Shown here: positions 16,585-24,846 of the stretch, one piece after another
Position numbering within the stretch: position 1 is the stretch's first letter
How the letters are laid out: the number at the start of each line of letters is the position of its first letter
DNA from: JAFGSG01 sp964626055
Lineage (GTDB): Bacteria; Spirochaetota; UBA4802; JAFGDQ01
Direction of reading: 5' to 3'
NCBI GenBank assembly: GCA_964626055.1
Contig: CAZVDF010000029.1
Coordinates: 1 to 39,463 of the forward strand
Length of the DNA: 39,463 nucleotides
Notes under the pieces: generated by a model
Seen by the model: only the letters and a program-made list of their open reading frames with translations
Told to the model about the DNA's origin: nothing
Database searches by the model: none
Translations under genes and position numbers: made by a program

Positions 16585-16863
16585 ATGGTAATGGAAAAAA
16601 TATTTTGTGCCAACTGCACAAATTGCATTCTCATTAGACAATACGAATCTGAACCTGAAAGATATGTGCTCAGAGTGAAATGCACAAAAAAACAGTGGGT
16701 AAAAAGGTCAGGAGAAGAAAAATTCTATAAATATTTCACCGTAGCCCGAAGGATAATGAACGATTGCGAATATTATCAGGAAAACGGCGAGCTTTTCCCA
16801 TATATTAAAAACCTCAGGAAAGAATTACCAATTAAGGACGAAATATACTCTACAAAGGCTTAG
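16585..16863 (+). CDS. Small cysteine-motif protein upstream of rnfC
   Basis: A 92-residue basic protein with an N-terminal CANCTNC (C8, C11, C14) plus C33 and C61, spacing suited to a zinc ribbon or a small Fe-S/metal site. It also has an aromatic-basic stretch (KFYKYFTVARRIMNDCEYY). I do not recognise a characterised family; my impression is that similar proteins occur in spirochaetes. GAGGA sits eight bases before the ATG at 16585, which favours it over the ATG six bases later. The stop is 12 bases before the rnfC start, so it is probably co-transcribed and may be a partner or regulator of the Rnf-like proteins. Confidence 0.72.
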   Translation: MVMEKIFCANCTNCILIRQYESEPERYVLRVKCTKKQWVKRSGEEKFYKYFTVARRIMNDCEYYQENGELFPYIKNLRKELPIKDEIYSTKA

Positions 16864-16875
16864 AAAGAGACCGTC

Positions 16876-18171
16876 TTGTTTGCCGCAACATTCAAAGGTG
16901 GAATTTACCCTTCTCAGAATAAAAAGTATACCTCGGAGAAGGGTTTTTCCAATCTGTCGATCCCCCGAATTGTTTTTATACCACTAAAACAGCATTTTGG
17001 AAATCCGGCTCTTCCCGTTGTACAAGTCGGCGATTCTCTGCATGAAGGCCAGTTGATCGGAAAAGCTGACGGTTTAATAAGTGCGAATATCCATTCGTCG
17101 GTCCCCGGAAAAGTTATTGAAATAACGGATTCCGGATGTATCGTTATTGAAACCGACGGCAGATTTAACGCATCCGGGAAAAACCGTGTGAAAATGCAGT
17201 GGCAGGACTTAAACAGGGATTCACTGCTGGCAAAGATATATGCAGCCGGGATCACGGGAATGGGAGGAGAAGGCTTCCCTGTGTTCGCAAAATTATCGTT
17301 ACGCAGGGATCAAAAAACCGACTGCTTGATTATTAACTGCGCGGAATCCGAACCTTATCTTACTGCCGACGATATGCTGATAAGGACTTATCCCGAAGAA
17401 ATAATGGAAGGCATCAGAATTGCTCTCAGAATTCTGGGGATCGGCAGCGCTTTTATCGGCATTGAAAATAATAAGGCAAAGGCATTACATATACTGGAAA
17501 AAACAATCCGGGAAAATACATTTAAAGAAAAAATCGATATTATTCGTTTAAAAACAAAGTATCCTCAGGGAGCCGAAAAACAGCTTATTAAAAGTATTCT
17601 TAAAAAAGAAGTGCCTTCCGGCAAATTCCCGGGCGATACGGGTATCATCGTGCTGAACGTCAGTACTGTCTTTGCAATAAGAGAAGCCTGTATTTTCGAT
17701 AAGCCTCTTTTTGAACGATATGTAACAGTTACCGGAAAAATATTCAAGAAACCGGGAAATTACAAAATCAGAATCGGAACGAGAATTTCCGATATAATCG
17801 AAGAATGCGGAGGCCTGAAGGACAGGCCGGGGAAAATTTTAATCGGCGGGCCTATGCGGGGGACATCTGTTTCGGATCTTAACACGCCTGTTGCAAAAGG
17901 AACATCCGGGATTATTTTTCTTTCCCGAAAGGAAGCCCAAAGCTACAGATCAGGGCCATGCATAAGATGCGGCCGGTGCGCGTCCGCCTGCCCGTCACGG
18001 CTGATGCCGTTCGAATTGGGCAATCTCATTCTTAATTCGCGTTATGATCTGCTTGAAAGATCGAATATCTACGACTGTATATTTTGCGGTACATGCTCTT
18101 ACGTCTGTCCGGCGAACAGACCTCTCAGCAGTTTAATTAAAACCGCACAGAAAAAAATTTCCAAAGTGTAA
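16876..18171 (+). CDS. rnfC: RnfC, NADH-binding electron-transport subunit
   Basis: The 431-residue peripheral subunit that accepts or donates electrons between NAD(H) and the ion-pumping Rnf complex. Domain order: an N-terminal RnfC barrel (FKGGIYPSQNKKYTSEK), the flavin/NADH domain with GITGMGGEGFPVFAKL and NCAESEPYLTADD, YPQGAEKQLIKSILKKEVPS, an SLBB domain (IRIGTRISDIIEECGG), and two 4Fe-4S motifs, CIRCGRCASACP and CIFCGTCSYVCP. All expected landmarks are present. The start is TTG, with an AGAAAGAGA Shine-Dalgarno-like run close by. It is followed by rnfD after 32 bases. No rnfB is seen nearby. Confidence 0.9.
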   Translation: MFAATFKGGIYPSQNKKYTSEKGFSNLSIPRIVFIPLKQHFGNPALPVVQVGDSLHEGQLIGKADGLISANIHSSVPGKVIEITDSGCIVIETDGRFNASGKNRVKMQWQDLNRDSLLAKIYAAGITGMGGEGFPVFAKLSLRRDQKTDCLIINCAESEPYLTADDMLIRTYPEEIMEGIRIALRILGIGSAFIGIENNKAKALHILEKTIRENTFKEKIDIIRLKTKYPQGAEKQLIKSILKKEVPSGKFPGDTGIIVLNVSTVFAIREACIFDKPLFERYVTVTGKIFKKPGNYKIRIGTRISDIIEECGGLKDRPGKILIGGPMRGTSVSDLNTPVAKGTSGIIFLSRKEAQSYRSGPCIRCGRCASACPSRLMPFELGNLILNSRYDLLERSNIYDCIFCGTCSYVCPANRPLSSLIKTAQKKISKV

Positions 18172-18203
18172 AAAATTACCGTATAAATAACATTTAAAAA
18201 ACT

Positions 18204-19136
18204 ATGCCAGAGAAAATGAAACCGCCGACGCAACTGTCTGTTACTGATCCGCCCCACATAAAAGACGGCCAATCCACAAAAAAAATCATGTGGTCCGTAG
18301 TCCTGGCGCTTTTACCTTCTAATGTCTACTCGGCGTATTTATTCGGCATTAATGCGTTGATAATTCTATTTGCAGCTGTTATCGCGTCTGTCGCGGCTGA
18401 AATCCTTTATAATTATTTAGCGAAGAAATCCCGGACGGTTAACGACGGGTCCGCGGTAATCACCGGAATGCTGATTGCAATGAATATGCCTGCAGATATC
18501 CCGGCATGGATCGCAGTTATTGCCTCGGTTTTCGCAATAATTGCAGTTAAACAGCTATTCGGCGGGCTCGGGTTCAATTTTTTCAACCCGGCTCTTGCAG
18601 GCCTGGCTTTAATTACCTCGTTATGGCCTGCAGAAATTTCGGATAAATTGGTGAATGTTACACAATTTATCACTTATGAATGGCCGTATTATAATGCTGT
18701 GTTAATATCCGCCTTAACCGGCAACGACGGAGGATATATCGGTGAATCATCGGCACTGCTTCTTCTGGCCGGCGCAGCCTTTCTTCTTTATAAAAAAATA
18801 ATTACCTGGCATATACCATGCGCCTTTTTAGGAACGACAGCCGTTTTTATGCTTTTATACTATAATTTAAACGGATTTGATTATCCGGCAGCATACACTG
18901 CGATGCAGATCTTTTCAGGCGGACTCTTTATTTGCGCTTTATTCATGGCAACCGACACGGTAACGTCTCCGATAACGGTAAAAGGCATGATAATCTTCGG
19001 AATAGGCTGCGGCCTGCTTTCGTCACTGATGCGTTTATGGACTGAATCGGGCTCTGTATGTTATGCGATTCTTATTATGAATGCCGCCGTACCTGTAATC
19101 GACAAATACACGAAACCGCGGGTTTTCGGGACATAA
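18204..19136 (+). CDS. rnfD: RnfD-like membrane subunit lacking the flavinylation motif
   Basis: Polytopic membrane protein of 310 residues related to RnfD/NqrB. Family landmarks are TDPPHIKDGQSTKKIMWSVV at the start, FNFFNPALAGLALIT, GGYIGESSALLLLAGAAFLL and MATDTVTSPIT near the end. In RnfD an FMN is attached to the threonine of a (S/T)(G/S)AT motif, normally within a DxxxxATPL stretch between FNPAL and the GxIGExS motif. Here that interval (about residues 145-178) reads VNVTQFITYEWPYYNAVLIS and is shorter, with no such motif. The covalent flavin is therefore probably missing. The membrane fold appears intact. Confidence 0.83.
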   Translation: MPEKMKPPTQLSVTDPPHIKDGQSTKKIMWSVVLALLPSNVYSAYLFGINALIILFAAVIASVAAEILYNYLAKKSRTVNDGSAVITGMLIAMNMPADIPAWIAVIASVFAIIAVKQLFGGLGFNFFNPALAGLALITSLWPAEISDKLVNVTQFITYEWPYYNAVLISALTGNDGGYIGESSALLLLAGAAFLLYKKIITWHIPCAFLGTTAVFMLLYYNLNGFDYPAAYTAMQIFSGGLFICALFMATDTVTSPITVKGMIIFGIGCGLLSSLMRLWTESGSVCYAILIMNAAVPVIDKYTKPRVFGT

Positions 19137-19141
19137 ATTCT

Positions 19142-19753
19142 ATGAAGATTGATTTATTGTTTATTTCATCCATATTCATTGTTTTATTAAACCAGTTTGC
19201 CTTAGCCCGCATACTTAAAATAAATCCGTTTCTGAATATACAGAAAAATTCGGATCAATTTAAATTTTCACTCATTACAGGATTCGCCCTGATTATGATA
19301 CTTTTACCGGCATCAATAATTACTTGTGTAATCAGTCAAAATATGCTTCCGCAGTACGATATTATATATTTAAGAATATTATTTTTAATGGCATTTTCCG
19401 CTTTATTCGGCTATATCGCCAAAAAAATAATAAAAAGGATCTCCCCCGCTGTTTTTATACTGCATAATATTTTTCTTATTTATATCATCATAACAAGTTC
19501 GGAACTCTCACTCGTTATCGGATTATTGAACATGCAATCCGGAATTATTCCGGTTGCAGACATTCCGGATTCTCTCGTACATGCGATTTCAGCCGCTTTT
19601 GCCTTTACGGCTGTCCTATTGCTTCTGGCAGGAATTTCCGACAGGCTTGGATTTGCCGGGACTCGCCCGAAATTAAAATATATCCCGAATTTAATAATTG
19701 CCGCCTGCCTGCTTGCCCTGGCCTTTTTCGGACTTCGGGGAATCGTGATTTGA
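19142..19753 (+). CDS. RnfA/RnfE-like membrane subunit lacking Fe-S cysteines
   Basis: A 203-residue, six-helix protein related to RnfA/RnfE/NqrD/NqrE. It starts MKIDLLFISSIFIVLLNQFA and ends LLALAFFGLRGIV, like RnfA; AGISDRLGFAGTRPKL matches the A(G)iReRL region. In the family a cysteine in GxCPFLG and a second in the TNCxxLG loop bind a [2Fe-2S] cluster at the A/E interface. Here those places read KINPFLN (N28) and ITSSELSLV (about 117-125), with no cysteine. The ATG at 19142 is five bases after the rnfD stop. Only one A/E-type gene is seen; rnfB and rnfG are also missing locally. Confidence 0.78.
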   Translation: MKIDLLFISSIFIVLLNQFALARILKINPFLNIQKNSDQFKFSLITGFALIMILLPASIITCVISQNMLPQYDIIYLRILFLMAFSALFGYIAKKIIKRISPAVFILHNIFLIYIIITSSELSLVIGLLNMQSGIIPVADIPDSLVHAISAAFAFTAVLLLLAGISDRLGFAGTRPKLKYIPNLIIAACLLALAFFGLRGIVI

Positions 19754-20087
19754 TCCGATCCTCAATTATTTTTAATTTTTTTTTCTTAAAATAAAAAAAG
19801 AGATGACATATAAAATAGTATGCGACATAATCAGGCCCATCTTATTGAAGAATAAAACACGACAAAAAAACATTAAACAATTTTTAAAAGATTACGATAT
19901 AAGAAAAAACAATAAGAATTATTTTTTTTAACGGATTGAAAAAAAATTTTACTTTTTAAAAAATTTTTTGTATTCTTATTGACAAAGATACTGTATTATT
20001 TTTTTAATCTTTCGTCTTTAAAGAAAGAAAATGAAGCCTTATAAAGGCATTTAAATTTTTTATAATTAAAAGAGGTATTTAAAAAAA
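19754..20087. other. AT-rich spacer before the kamA cassette
   Basis: About 334 bases, dominated by A and T runs. It carries the candidate promoter described at 19979-20008. A 42-codon open frame starting near 19803 is very AT-rich and lacks a ribosome-binding site at a proper distance, so I do not call it. Confidence 0.5.
19979..20008 (+). promoter_or_regulatory. Candidate sigma-70 promoter for the kamA cassette
   Basis: A perfect TTGACA (19979-19984), an 18-base spacer and TTTAAT (five of six to the -10 consensus), about 80 bases before the kamA ATG. An AGAGGT at 20071-20076 gives the ribosome site. Sequence match only. Confidence 0.45.
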
Positions 20088-21416
20088 ATGCAGCACCAAA
20101 GATTGTCTGTGTCTTCTTCAAGCGCTGTTAACATGACAACAAACAATGTATCAGGAAAACCAATGGAGGAATACTCGGACTCCGAGGAACCTCCTTCAAG
20201 TAGTACGGAGATATCGGAGTACTTTGTCCCTCCCTTATTATCCTCTCTTGTTTTAAAGGATAAATTTCCAGCCAGAAATTCATCATCTCCAAAAACAACA
20301 CTATTCAGAAAAACTCATTATCCCTCAGTCTCCAAAGAACAATGGAACGACTGGCGCTGGCAGTTGCAGAACAGAATCCGTAAAGCAGAAGAGCTGTCGC
20401 TGATCGTAAGGCTTTCAAAAGCGGAAAAAGAAGCATTCCACCATTCCAACGGGATGTTCCCGCTTTCAATTACGCCATATTATGCAAGCCTGCTGGACAG
20501 GGACGACGCAAATCAGCCTTTACGCCGCTGCGTTATCCCGGTAGCAAGCGAATTAATCCGAACGGAAGGGGAATCGGACGACCCGCTTGATGAAGAAAAC
20601 GACAGCCCTGTGCCCGGGCTGGTACACAGATATCCAGACAGGGTGCTATTCCTGGTTACGGACTTCTGCTCGACCTATTGCAGATACTGCACGCGTTCGC
20701 GCATGGTAGGCCGTTCTTGCACGAACATTCTGAGCACAAAGAGATGGGAAATGGCGCTCGCATACATTGAATCCCATACGGAAATCAGGGACGTCCTTGT
20801 TTCAGGAGGCGACCCGCTGACCTTATCGGACGAATCTCTTGAATGGCTGCTTTCTTCTCTCAGAAGCATCCAGCATGTGGAAATAGTCAGGATAGGCACA
20901 AAAGTTCCCGTGGTTCTTCCCCAGAGAATTACCGCACATCTGGTAAACATGCTTAAAAAGTATCACCCGTTATGGATGAACATCCATTTTACTCATCCCG
21001 ATGAAATCACTTTCGAAACGGAAAGCGCTTTGAACAGGCTTGCTAACGCCGGCATACCGCTTGGAAGCCAGACTGTGCTTTTAAAAGGCATTAACGACAA
21101 TCCGGACACTATGAAAACGCTTTATCACAAGCTTGTTATGTCAAGGGTGCGGCCGTATTACCTGTATCAGTGCGATCCGATCTCGGGTTCATCGCATTTC
21201 AGGACTCCTGTTGAAAAAGGAATAGAAATAATAGACGGCCTCAGGGGGCATACCAGCGGATTCGCGGTGCCTAATTACGTGATCGACGCACCGGGCGGCG
21301 GCGGCAAGATTCCTCTGCAGCCTGAATATTATCAGGGACGCGAAGGATCGTCCGTAGTCTTGAGGAACTATGAGAATAAAACCTTTACTTATCCCGATAC
21401 CTGCTCTGCAGAATGA
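20088..21416 (+). CDS. kamA: Lysine 2,3-aminomutase (KamA-type radical SAM enzyme)
   Basis: PLP- and SAM-dependent enzyme moving the amino group of L-lysine from C2 to C3 to give beta-lysine. The radical SAM motif CSTYCRYC holds C194, C198 and C201; the PLP lysine is K407 in DAPGGGGKIPL. Two aspartates, D363 (QCDPISGSSHF) and D400 (VIDAPG), are spaced 37 residues apart, exactly as D293 and D330 of the clostridial lysine enzyme, which hold the substrate's epsilon-amino group; glutamate aminomutases carry Lys and Asn there. This supports lysine as substrate. The 442-residue chain has an unusual Ser-rich, probably disordered, N-terminal 65 residues. It is the first gene of a three-gene cassette. 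Confidence 0.88.
   Translation: MQHQRLSVSSSSAVNMTTNNVSGKPMEEYSDSEEPPSSSTEISEYFVPPLLSSLVLKDKFPARNSSSPKTTLFRKTHYPSVSKEQWNDWRWQLQNRIRKAEELSLIVRLSKAEKEAFHHSNGMFPLSITPYYASLLDRDDANQPLRRCVIPVASELIRTEGESDDPLDEENDSPVPGLVHRYPDRVLFLVTDFCSTYCRYCTRSRMVGRSCTNILSTKRWEMALAYIESHTEIRDVLVSGGDPLTLSDESLEWLLSSLRSIQHVEIVRIGTKVPVVLPQRITAHLVNMLKKYHPLWMNIHFTHPDEITFETESALNRLANAGIPLGSQTVLLKGINDNPDTMKTLYHKLVMSRVRPYYLYQCDPISGSSHFRTPVEKGIEIIDGLRGHTSGFAVPNYVIDAPGGGGKIPLQPEYYQGREGSSVVLRNYENKTFTYPDTCSAE
20165..20194 (+). promoter_or_regulatory. Hairpin in the 5' coding part of kamA mRNA
   Basis: GGAGG and CCTCC flank CTCGG-ACT-CCGAG, giving two stacked 5-bp stems separated by an internal loop. It lies within the Ser-rich N-terminal codons and includes a Shine-Dalgarno-like GGAGG. 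It may be a by-product of codon choice. Confidence 0.25.
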
Positions 21417-21430
21417 GGTAAAACCGTTAG

Positions 21431-23467
21431 ATGCGTATCGGCCTAACCTATGATTTAAGGGATCATTACAGGGCACTGGGATTTTCCGAAGAGGATGTCG
21501 CCGAGTTTGACTTCGGCGAAACAATAGACGCCATTGAGAACACGCTTATAGAGCTTGGTTTCGAAACTGAACGCATAGGCACCATTACCGAGCTTGTCTC
21601 AATGCTTACCCTTGGAAAACGATGGGATATCGTATTCAACATCGCCGAAGGCGTTTACGGAGTAGGGCGCGAAGCGCAGGTACCAGCCGTTTGCGATGCC
21701 TATAAAATCCCGTACACATTCTCCGATCCGTGCATAATGAGCCTCGCCCTGAACAAAGACCTTACAAAGAGAATCATCCGCGACCTGGGACTGCCGACTC
21801 CCGACTTCAAGCTTGTGAGTTCGCCTGAGGAGATCGATGCTGTCAGGATGGAATACCCTTTATTCGCGAAACCGTATGCAGAAGGCACAGGCAAAGGTAT
21901 AAACGCGAATTCCGTGATCAAAGACGGAAAGATGCTTAAAGAAGTCTGTTTGGAGCTGCTTAAACGGTATAACCAGCCCGTCCTGATTGAGACATATCTT
22001 CCGGGACGCGAATTTACGGTCGGTTTAATAGGAACCGGCAATGAAACGCGTATTGCCGGCGTCCTGGAGGTCATGCTGCACCCGGACGCTGAAAACGCCG
22101 TATATTCCTACTCAAACAAGGAAAACTGCGAAGAAGTAGTGACGTACACTCTCGTCGACGATCCAACCGCAAAGATCGCAGGCAAGCTCGCTCTTGATTG
22201 CTGGCGGGGGCTGGGCTGCTTCGACGCAGGCAGAATTGACATCCGGTGCGACGATTCCGCGAAACCTAATTTCATCGAAGTCAACCCGCTTGCCGGCCTT
22301 CACCCGGAACATTCGGATCTCCCAATAATCTGCACAAAAGCGGGGATACCGTATATAGAACTCATAGGTTCTATCGTAAATTCCGCATTAAAACGCTACG
22401 GTTTAATCGACAAAGCTCCGGAAAAAGTCAAAAAGATAGGTAAAACTTCACATTCGGCAGATAATACGGGCCATCCGGCTAAAAAAAAAACTAATTTAAA
22501 AAAGATCGCCATCCTGAATCAGCATGTTCCGGAGAACGCATCCCCCGACGAAAAAGACGTCCTGGTACAGAGAGACGAAATAGCCGCCTCGACAGAACGA
22601 CTCGGCTATGAGCCAGTAAATATCGAGATAACGCTTGATATTGAAACCGCAAAGAAAAATCTTTTACGCGCCGAACCTTTCAAGGTTTTCAACCTTGTCG
22701 AGTCAATAGACGGCAAAGACAGGCTGATGGGGATCGCGCCTGCGCTTCTTGATTCCCTGTCTCTGGACTACACCGGATGCGGCGCAGAAGCCATCGCAAT
22801 GACCGGCGATAAGATACTTGCGAAGAATTTAATGGAACGGGCCGGCATACCCACACCGGCGTTTTCCCCAATTTCGGATGTTGACAAAATCGCGTTACAA
22901 AAAGGCACGTATATTATTAAATCAGCGTTTGATCACGCTTCCCGCGGCATTGATGAAAATTCTCTGATAAAAATTGCCGGAAAAGCGGATAAAGCCTCCG
23001 CTAAAAAACTAGCCGGCAGATATAAATCAGGTTCTTTCGCGGAAATTTTCATTGACGGGCGCGAATTCAATATTGCTATGCTTGAAGGGCCGGATGGGCC
23101 CGAAATACTGCCACACGCTGAAATAATTTTTAAGGATTATCCGGCGGGCAAACCGCGTATCGTTAATTACAGAGCAAAGTGGGAGGAGAGTTCATTTGAA
23201 TATAAAAATACGGTCCGTAATTATAAATTCCCCAAAAGCGACAAACGCATGCTCGGCCTGCTGAGCAGGTACTCGATGGAATGCTGGGAGCTGTTTAATC
23301 TGAAAGGATACGCAAGGGTCGATTTTCGCGTGGATGCCGGCGGAAAACCATGGGTGCTTGAAATCAATGCCAATCCCTGTCTTTCGCCGGATGCCGGTTT
23401 CATTGCTGCGGCGGCAGAAAAAGGCATTTCGTTCGATGAAGTGATAAAACGGATACTTGGATTATAA
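21431..23467 (+). CDS. Double ATP-grasp ligase (two D-Ala-D-Ala-ligase-like modules in one chain)
   Basis: A 678-residue protein made of two tandem ATP-grasp modules joined by a basic linker (about residues 326-357). Module 1 (1-325) has FNIAEG, KDLTKRIIRDLGLPTPDF, PLFAKPYAEGTGKGI, VLIETYLPGREFTVGL and the metal-binding RIDIR...FIEVNPLAG. Module 2 (358-678) has FNLVESIDGKDRL, GDKILAKNLMERAGIPTPAF, YIIKSAFDHASRGI, AEIFIDGREFNIAML and VDFRVDAGGKPWVLEINANP. Such enzymes join a carboxylate to an amine through an acyl-phosphate. Two modules could form two amide bonds or use one as a regulatory copy. It is 14 bases downstream of kamA, which suggests that beta-lysine is a substrate. It is too long, and wrongly placed, for ordinary cell-wall Ddl. 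Confidence 0.82.
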   Translation: MRIGLTYDLRDHYRALGFSEEDVAEFDFGETIDAIENTLIELGFETERIGTITELVSMLTLGKRWDIVFNIAEGVYGVGREAQVPAVCDAYKIPYTFSDPCIMSLALNKDLTKRIIRDLGLPTPDFKLVSSPEEIDAVRMEYPLFAKPYAEGTGKGINANSVIKDGKMLKEVCLELLKRYNQPVLIETYLPGREFTVGLIGTGNETRIAGVLEVMLHPDAENAVYSYSNKENCEEVVTYTLVDDPTAKIAGKLALDCWRGLGCFDAGRIDIRCDDSAKPNFIEVNPLAGLHPEHSDLPIICTKAGIPYIELIGSIVNSALKRYGLIDKAPEKVKKIGKTSHSADNTGHPAKKKTNLKKIAILNQHVPENASPDEKDVLVQRDEIAASTERLGYEPVNIEITLDIETAKKNLLRAEPFKVFNLVESIDGKDRLMGIAPALLDSLSLDYTGCGAEAIAMTGDKILAKNLMERAGIPTPAFSPISDVDKIALQKGTYIIKSAFDHASRGIDENSLIKIAGKADKASAKKLAGRYKSGSFAEIFIDGREFNIAMLEGPDGPEILPHAEIIFKDYPAGKPRIVNYRAKWEESSFEYKNTVRNYKFPKSDKRMLGLLSRYSMECWELFNLKGYARVDFRVDAGGKPWVLEINANPCLSPDAGFIAAAAEKGISFDEVIKRILGL

Positions 23468-23491
23468 TATTCCCCTTTAATCCCGTGCGGA

Positions 23492-23515
23492 GCCTCCCCT
23501 TGGGACGGAGGGGGC
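23492..23515. repeat. Imperfect GC-rich inverted repeat between ligase and GNAT genes
   Basis: GCCTCCCC and GGAGGGGGC face each other over about seven bases in the 142-base spacer. There is no T-run, so termination is doubtful. It resembles the GC-rich palindromes elsewhere in the window and is probably a repeat remnant. Confidence 0.4.
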
Positions 23516-23609
23516 ATCAACAGTCTAGTTTTAAATATGATTTTTAACGTGAGGCAATCCCCTACTAACTCTCAGAAGGAGCCGGGAGATGAATTCAATG
23601 GAGGTATAG

Positions 23610-24140
23610 GTGTTCAGGGAGAGAAAAAAACGAAATTCAAAAAGTAACCGCTCAGCCGAAAAAGAATTATCTTTCAGATACCTTCCGGAAAAGGATGACT
23701 GCAGCAAAGTACGCGAGCTTGTGCGGAAAACAGGTTTTTTTTCGGATGAAGAGGAAAGAGTCGCGATCGAGCTTATCGAAGAGAAGCTTTCGCTGGGGAG
23801 CAAGTCGACATACGAGTTCATCTTAGCAGAAAAAGACGGCGCACTCATAGGATACACATGCTACGGGCTTATCCCTCTTACCAAAGCAAGCTATGACCTT
23901 TACTGGATAGCCGTTGAACCGGCTTATCAGGGCGGAGGAATAGGAAGAATCCTTCTGGCAATGACTGAAGATAAAATACGTAAAGCCGGCGGCCAGCAGC
24001 TCTATTCGGAAACTTCATCCAGAGATCAGTACATTCCCACCAGAAAATTTTACCAGAGATGCGGATATAAGAAGGGCGCGGATTTCCGCGATTTTTATTA
24101 TCCCGGCGACGGGAAAATTATCTTTTATAAAATCCTGTAG
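23610..24140 (+). CDS. GNAT-family N-acetyltransferase
   Basis: A 176-residue acetyltransferase. The acetyl-CoA pocket is seen in LYWIAVEPAYQGGGIGRILL (motif A, QGGGIG), preceded by the strand ILAEKDGALIGYTCYGL and followed by LYSETSSRDQYIPTRKFYQRCGY. The basic N-terminal 20 residues are probably flexible. The start is GTG, with GGAGG five bases upstream. It is the third gene of the kamA cassette after a 142-base spacer and could acetylate beta-lysine or a peptide made from it. It is smaller than, and not obviously the same as, the archaeal beta-lysine acetyltransferase AblB. Confidence 0.82.
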   Translation: MFRERKKRNSKSNRSAEKELSFRYLPEKDDCSKVRELVRKTGFFSDEEERVAIELIEEKLSLGSKSTYEFILAEKDGALIGYTCYGLIPLTKASYDLYWIAVEPAYQGGGIGRILLAMTEDKIRKAGGQQLYSETSSRDQYIPTRKFYQRCGYKKGADFRDFYYPGDGKIIFYKIL

Positions 24141-24239
24141 ATTTGCCCCTCATTGTATTATTTTTTATTATTTTTAAATATAATGCGCACTAAACGGCTA
24201 ATATCCATAATTTTTGTTGACATAAAATCATTATTGTCT

Positions 24240-24268
24240 TTGACAAAAAATTTAAATGCTATTACATT
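24240..24268 (+). promoter_or_regulatory. Candidate sigma-70 promoter
   Basis: A perfect TTGACA, a 17-base spacer and TACATT (four of six to the -10 consensus). A second TTGACA lies 23 bases upstream (24217-24222). It could drive the doubtful small frame or, through a long leader, the P-type ATPase. Confidence 0.28.
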
Positions 24269-24292
24269 TTTATAAAATTATTATTTTTTCAA

Positions 24293-24562
24293 TTGTACCG
24301 AAGAGTAATGAATTCAAAGTTAAAAACCATATCGTTTGCAGTTATACTGCCCTTTCTCTGCCCGTTGGAAGCCAGTGATATAATCGATTACAGCCTGGCA
24401 AGAGGTCAGATAAAATATATTAAAAAGTTTCAGATCAAGGACAAACGCTTAATTACTAAAACGAGAGGTAATTTTTCAAAAAATAAAATTCCCCGGGGCA
24501 AGCCCCCGGTATTGACGTACCGGCGATGCCGGATTAATAGCAGAATATTATCGAATTTGTGA
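24293..24562 (+). CDS. Doubtful small open frame with signal-like N terminus
   Basis: An 89-codon frame starting with TTG (or the ATG at 24308). The N terminus has a short hydrophobic stretch (ISFAVILPFLCPLEAS) resembling a signal peptide; the C-terminal half runs through GC-rich palindromes and has no recognisable domain. There is no good ribosome-binding site. It could be a tiny exported protein or chance. I list it because it occupies a long otherwise empty region. Confidence 0.2.
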   Translation: MYRRVMNSKLKTISFAVILPFLCPLEASDIIDYSLARGQIKYIKKFQIKDKRLITKTRGNFSKNKIPRGKPPVLTYRRCRINSRILSNL

Positions 24563-24846
24563 TTATAAGACAGATTTTTCATATAATTATATTTCTTTAA
24601 CAGAGTGCAGCAAGCTTATCACTAAATACGCTGTATGGTCAAAATCAACTTATTTTTAATCATATCTCATTCATACGCCTTAAAAGATACAAAATTCGGG
24701 TTTTTGTTTTATCGAACCGCATTTATAATTATTAATATCTTGTTCCGTTATATAATATTTATTTAATTCATTTGCCTGACTTTTCCGTCAGTAACAGCAG
24801 AAGCCATATAAATAATTGGAACAAGAAAAGTAAAAGAGGAAATAAT

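Larger units (their letters stand above)
24141..24846. other. Long AT-rich spacer before the P-type ATPase
   Basis: About 700 bases. It holds a possible promoter (24240-24268), a doubtful small open frame (24293-24562), and short GC-rich palindromes near 24489-24530 (CCGGTA-TTGACG-TACCGG and a CCGGGGCAAGCCCCCGG-like element), which look like repeat debris. I see no RNA gene. Confidence 0.45.

Noticed and set aside
19058..19141. Longer start for the RnfA/E-like protein
   Set aside because: It would overlap rnfD and adds a Cys/Arg-rich tail foreign to the family; the ATG at 19142 gives the normal membrane N terminus.
19803..19931. 42-codon frame before the kamA promoter
   Set aside because: Extremely AT-rich, no suitably placed ribosome site, no recognisable features.
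20165..20220. Riboswitch or CRISPR-like repeat at the start of kamA
   Set aside because: Only one small hairpin inside coding sequence, with no repeat-spacer periodicity and no aptamer motif that I recognise.
21431..23467. Housekeeping D-Ala-D-Ala ligase
   Set aside because: Two ATP-grasp modules in one chain next to kamA and a GNAT do not fit a normal ddl; cell-wall function is less likely than a peptide ligase role.
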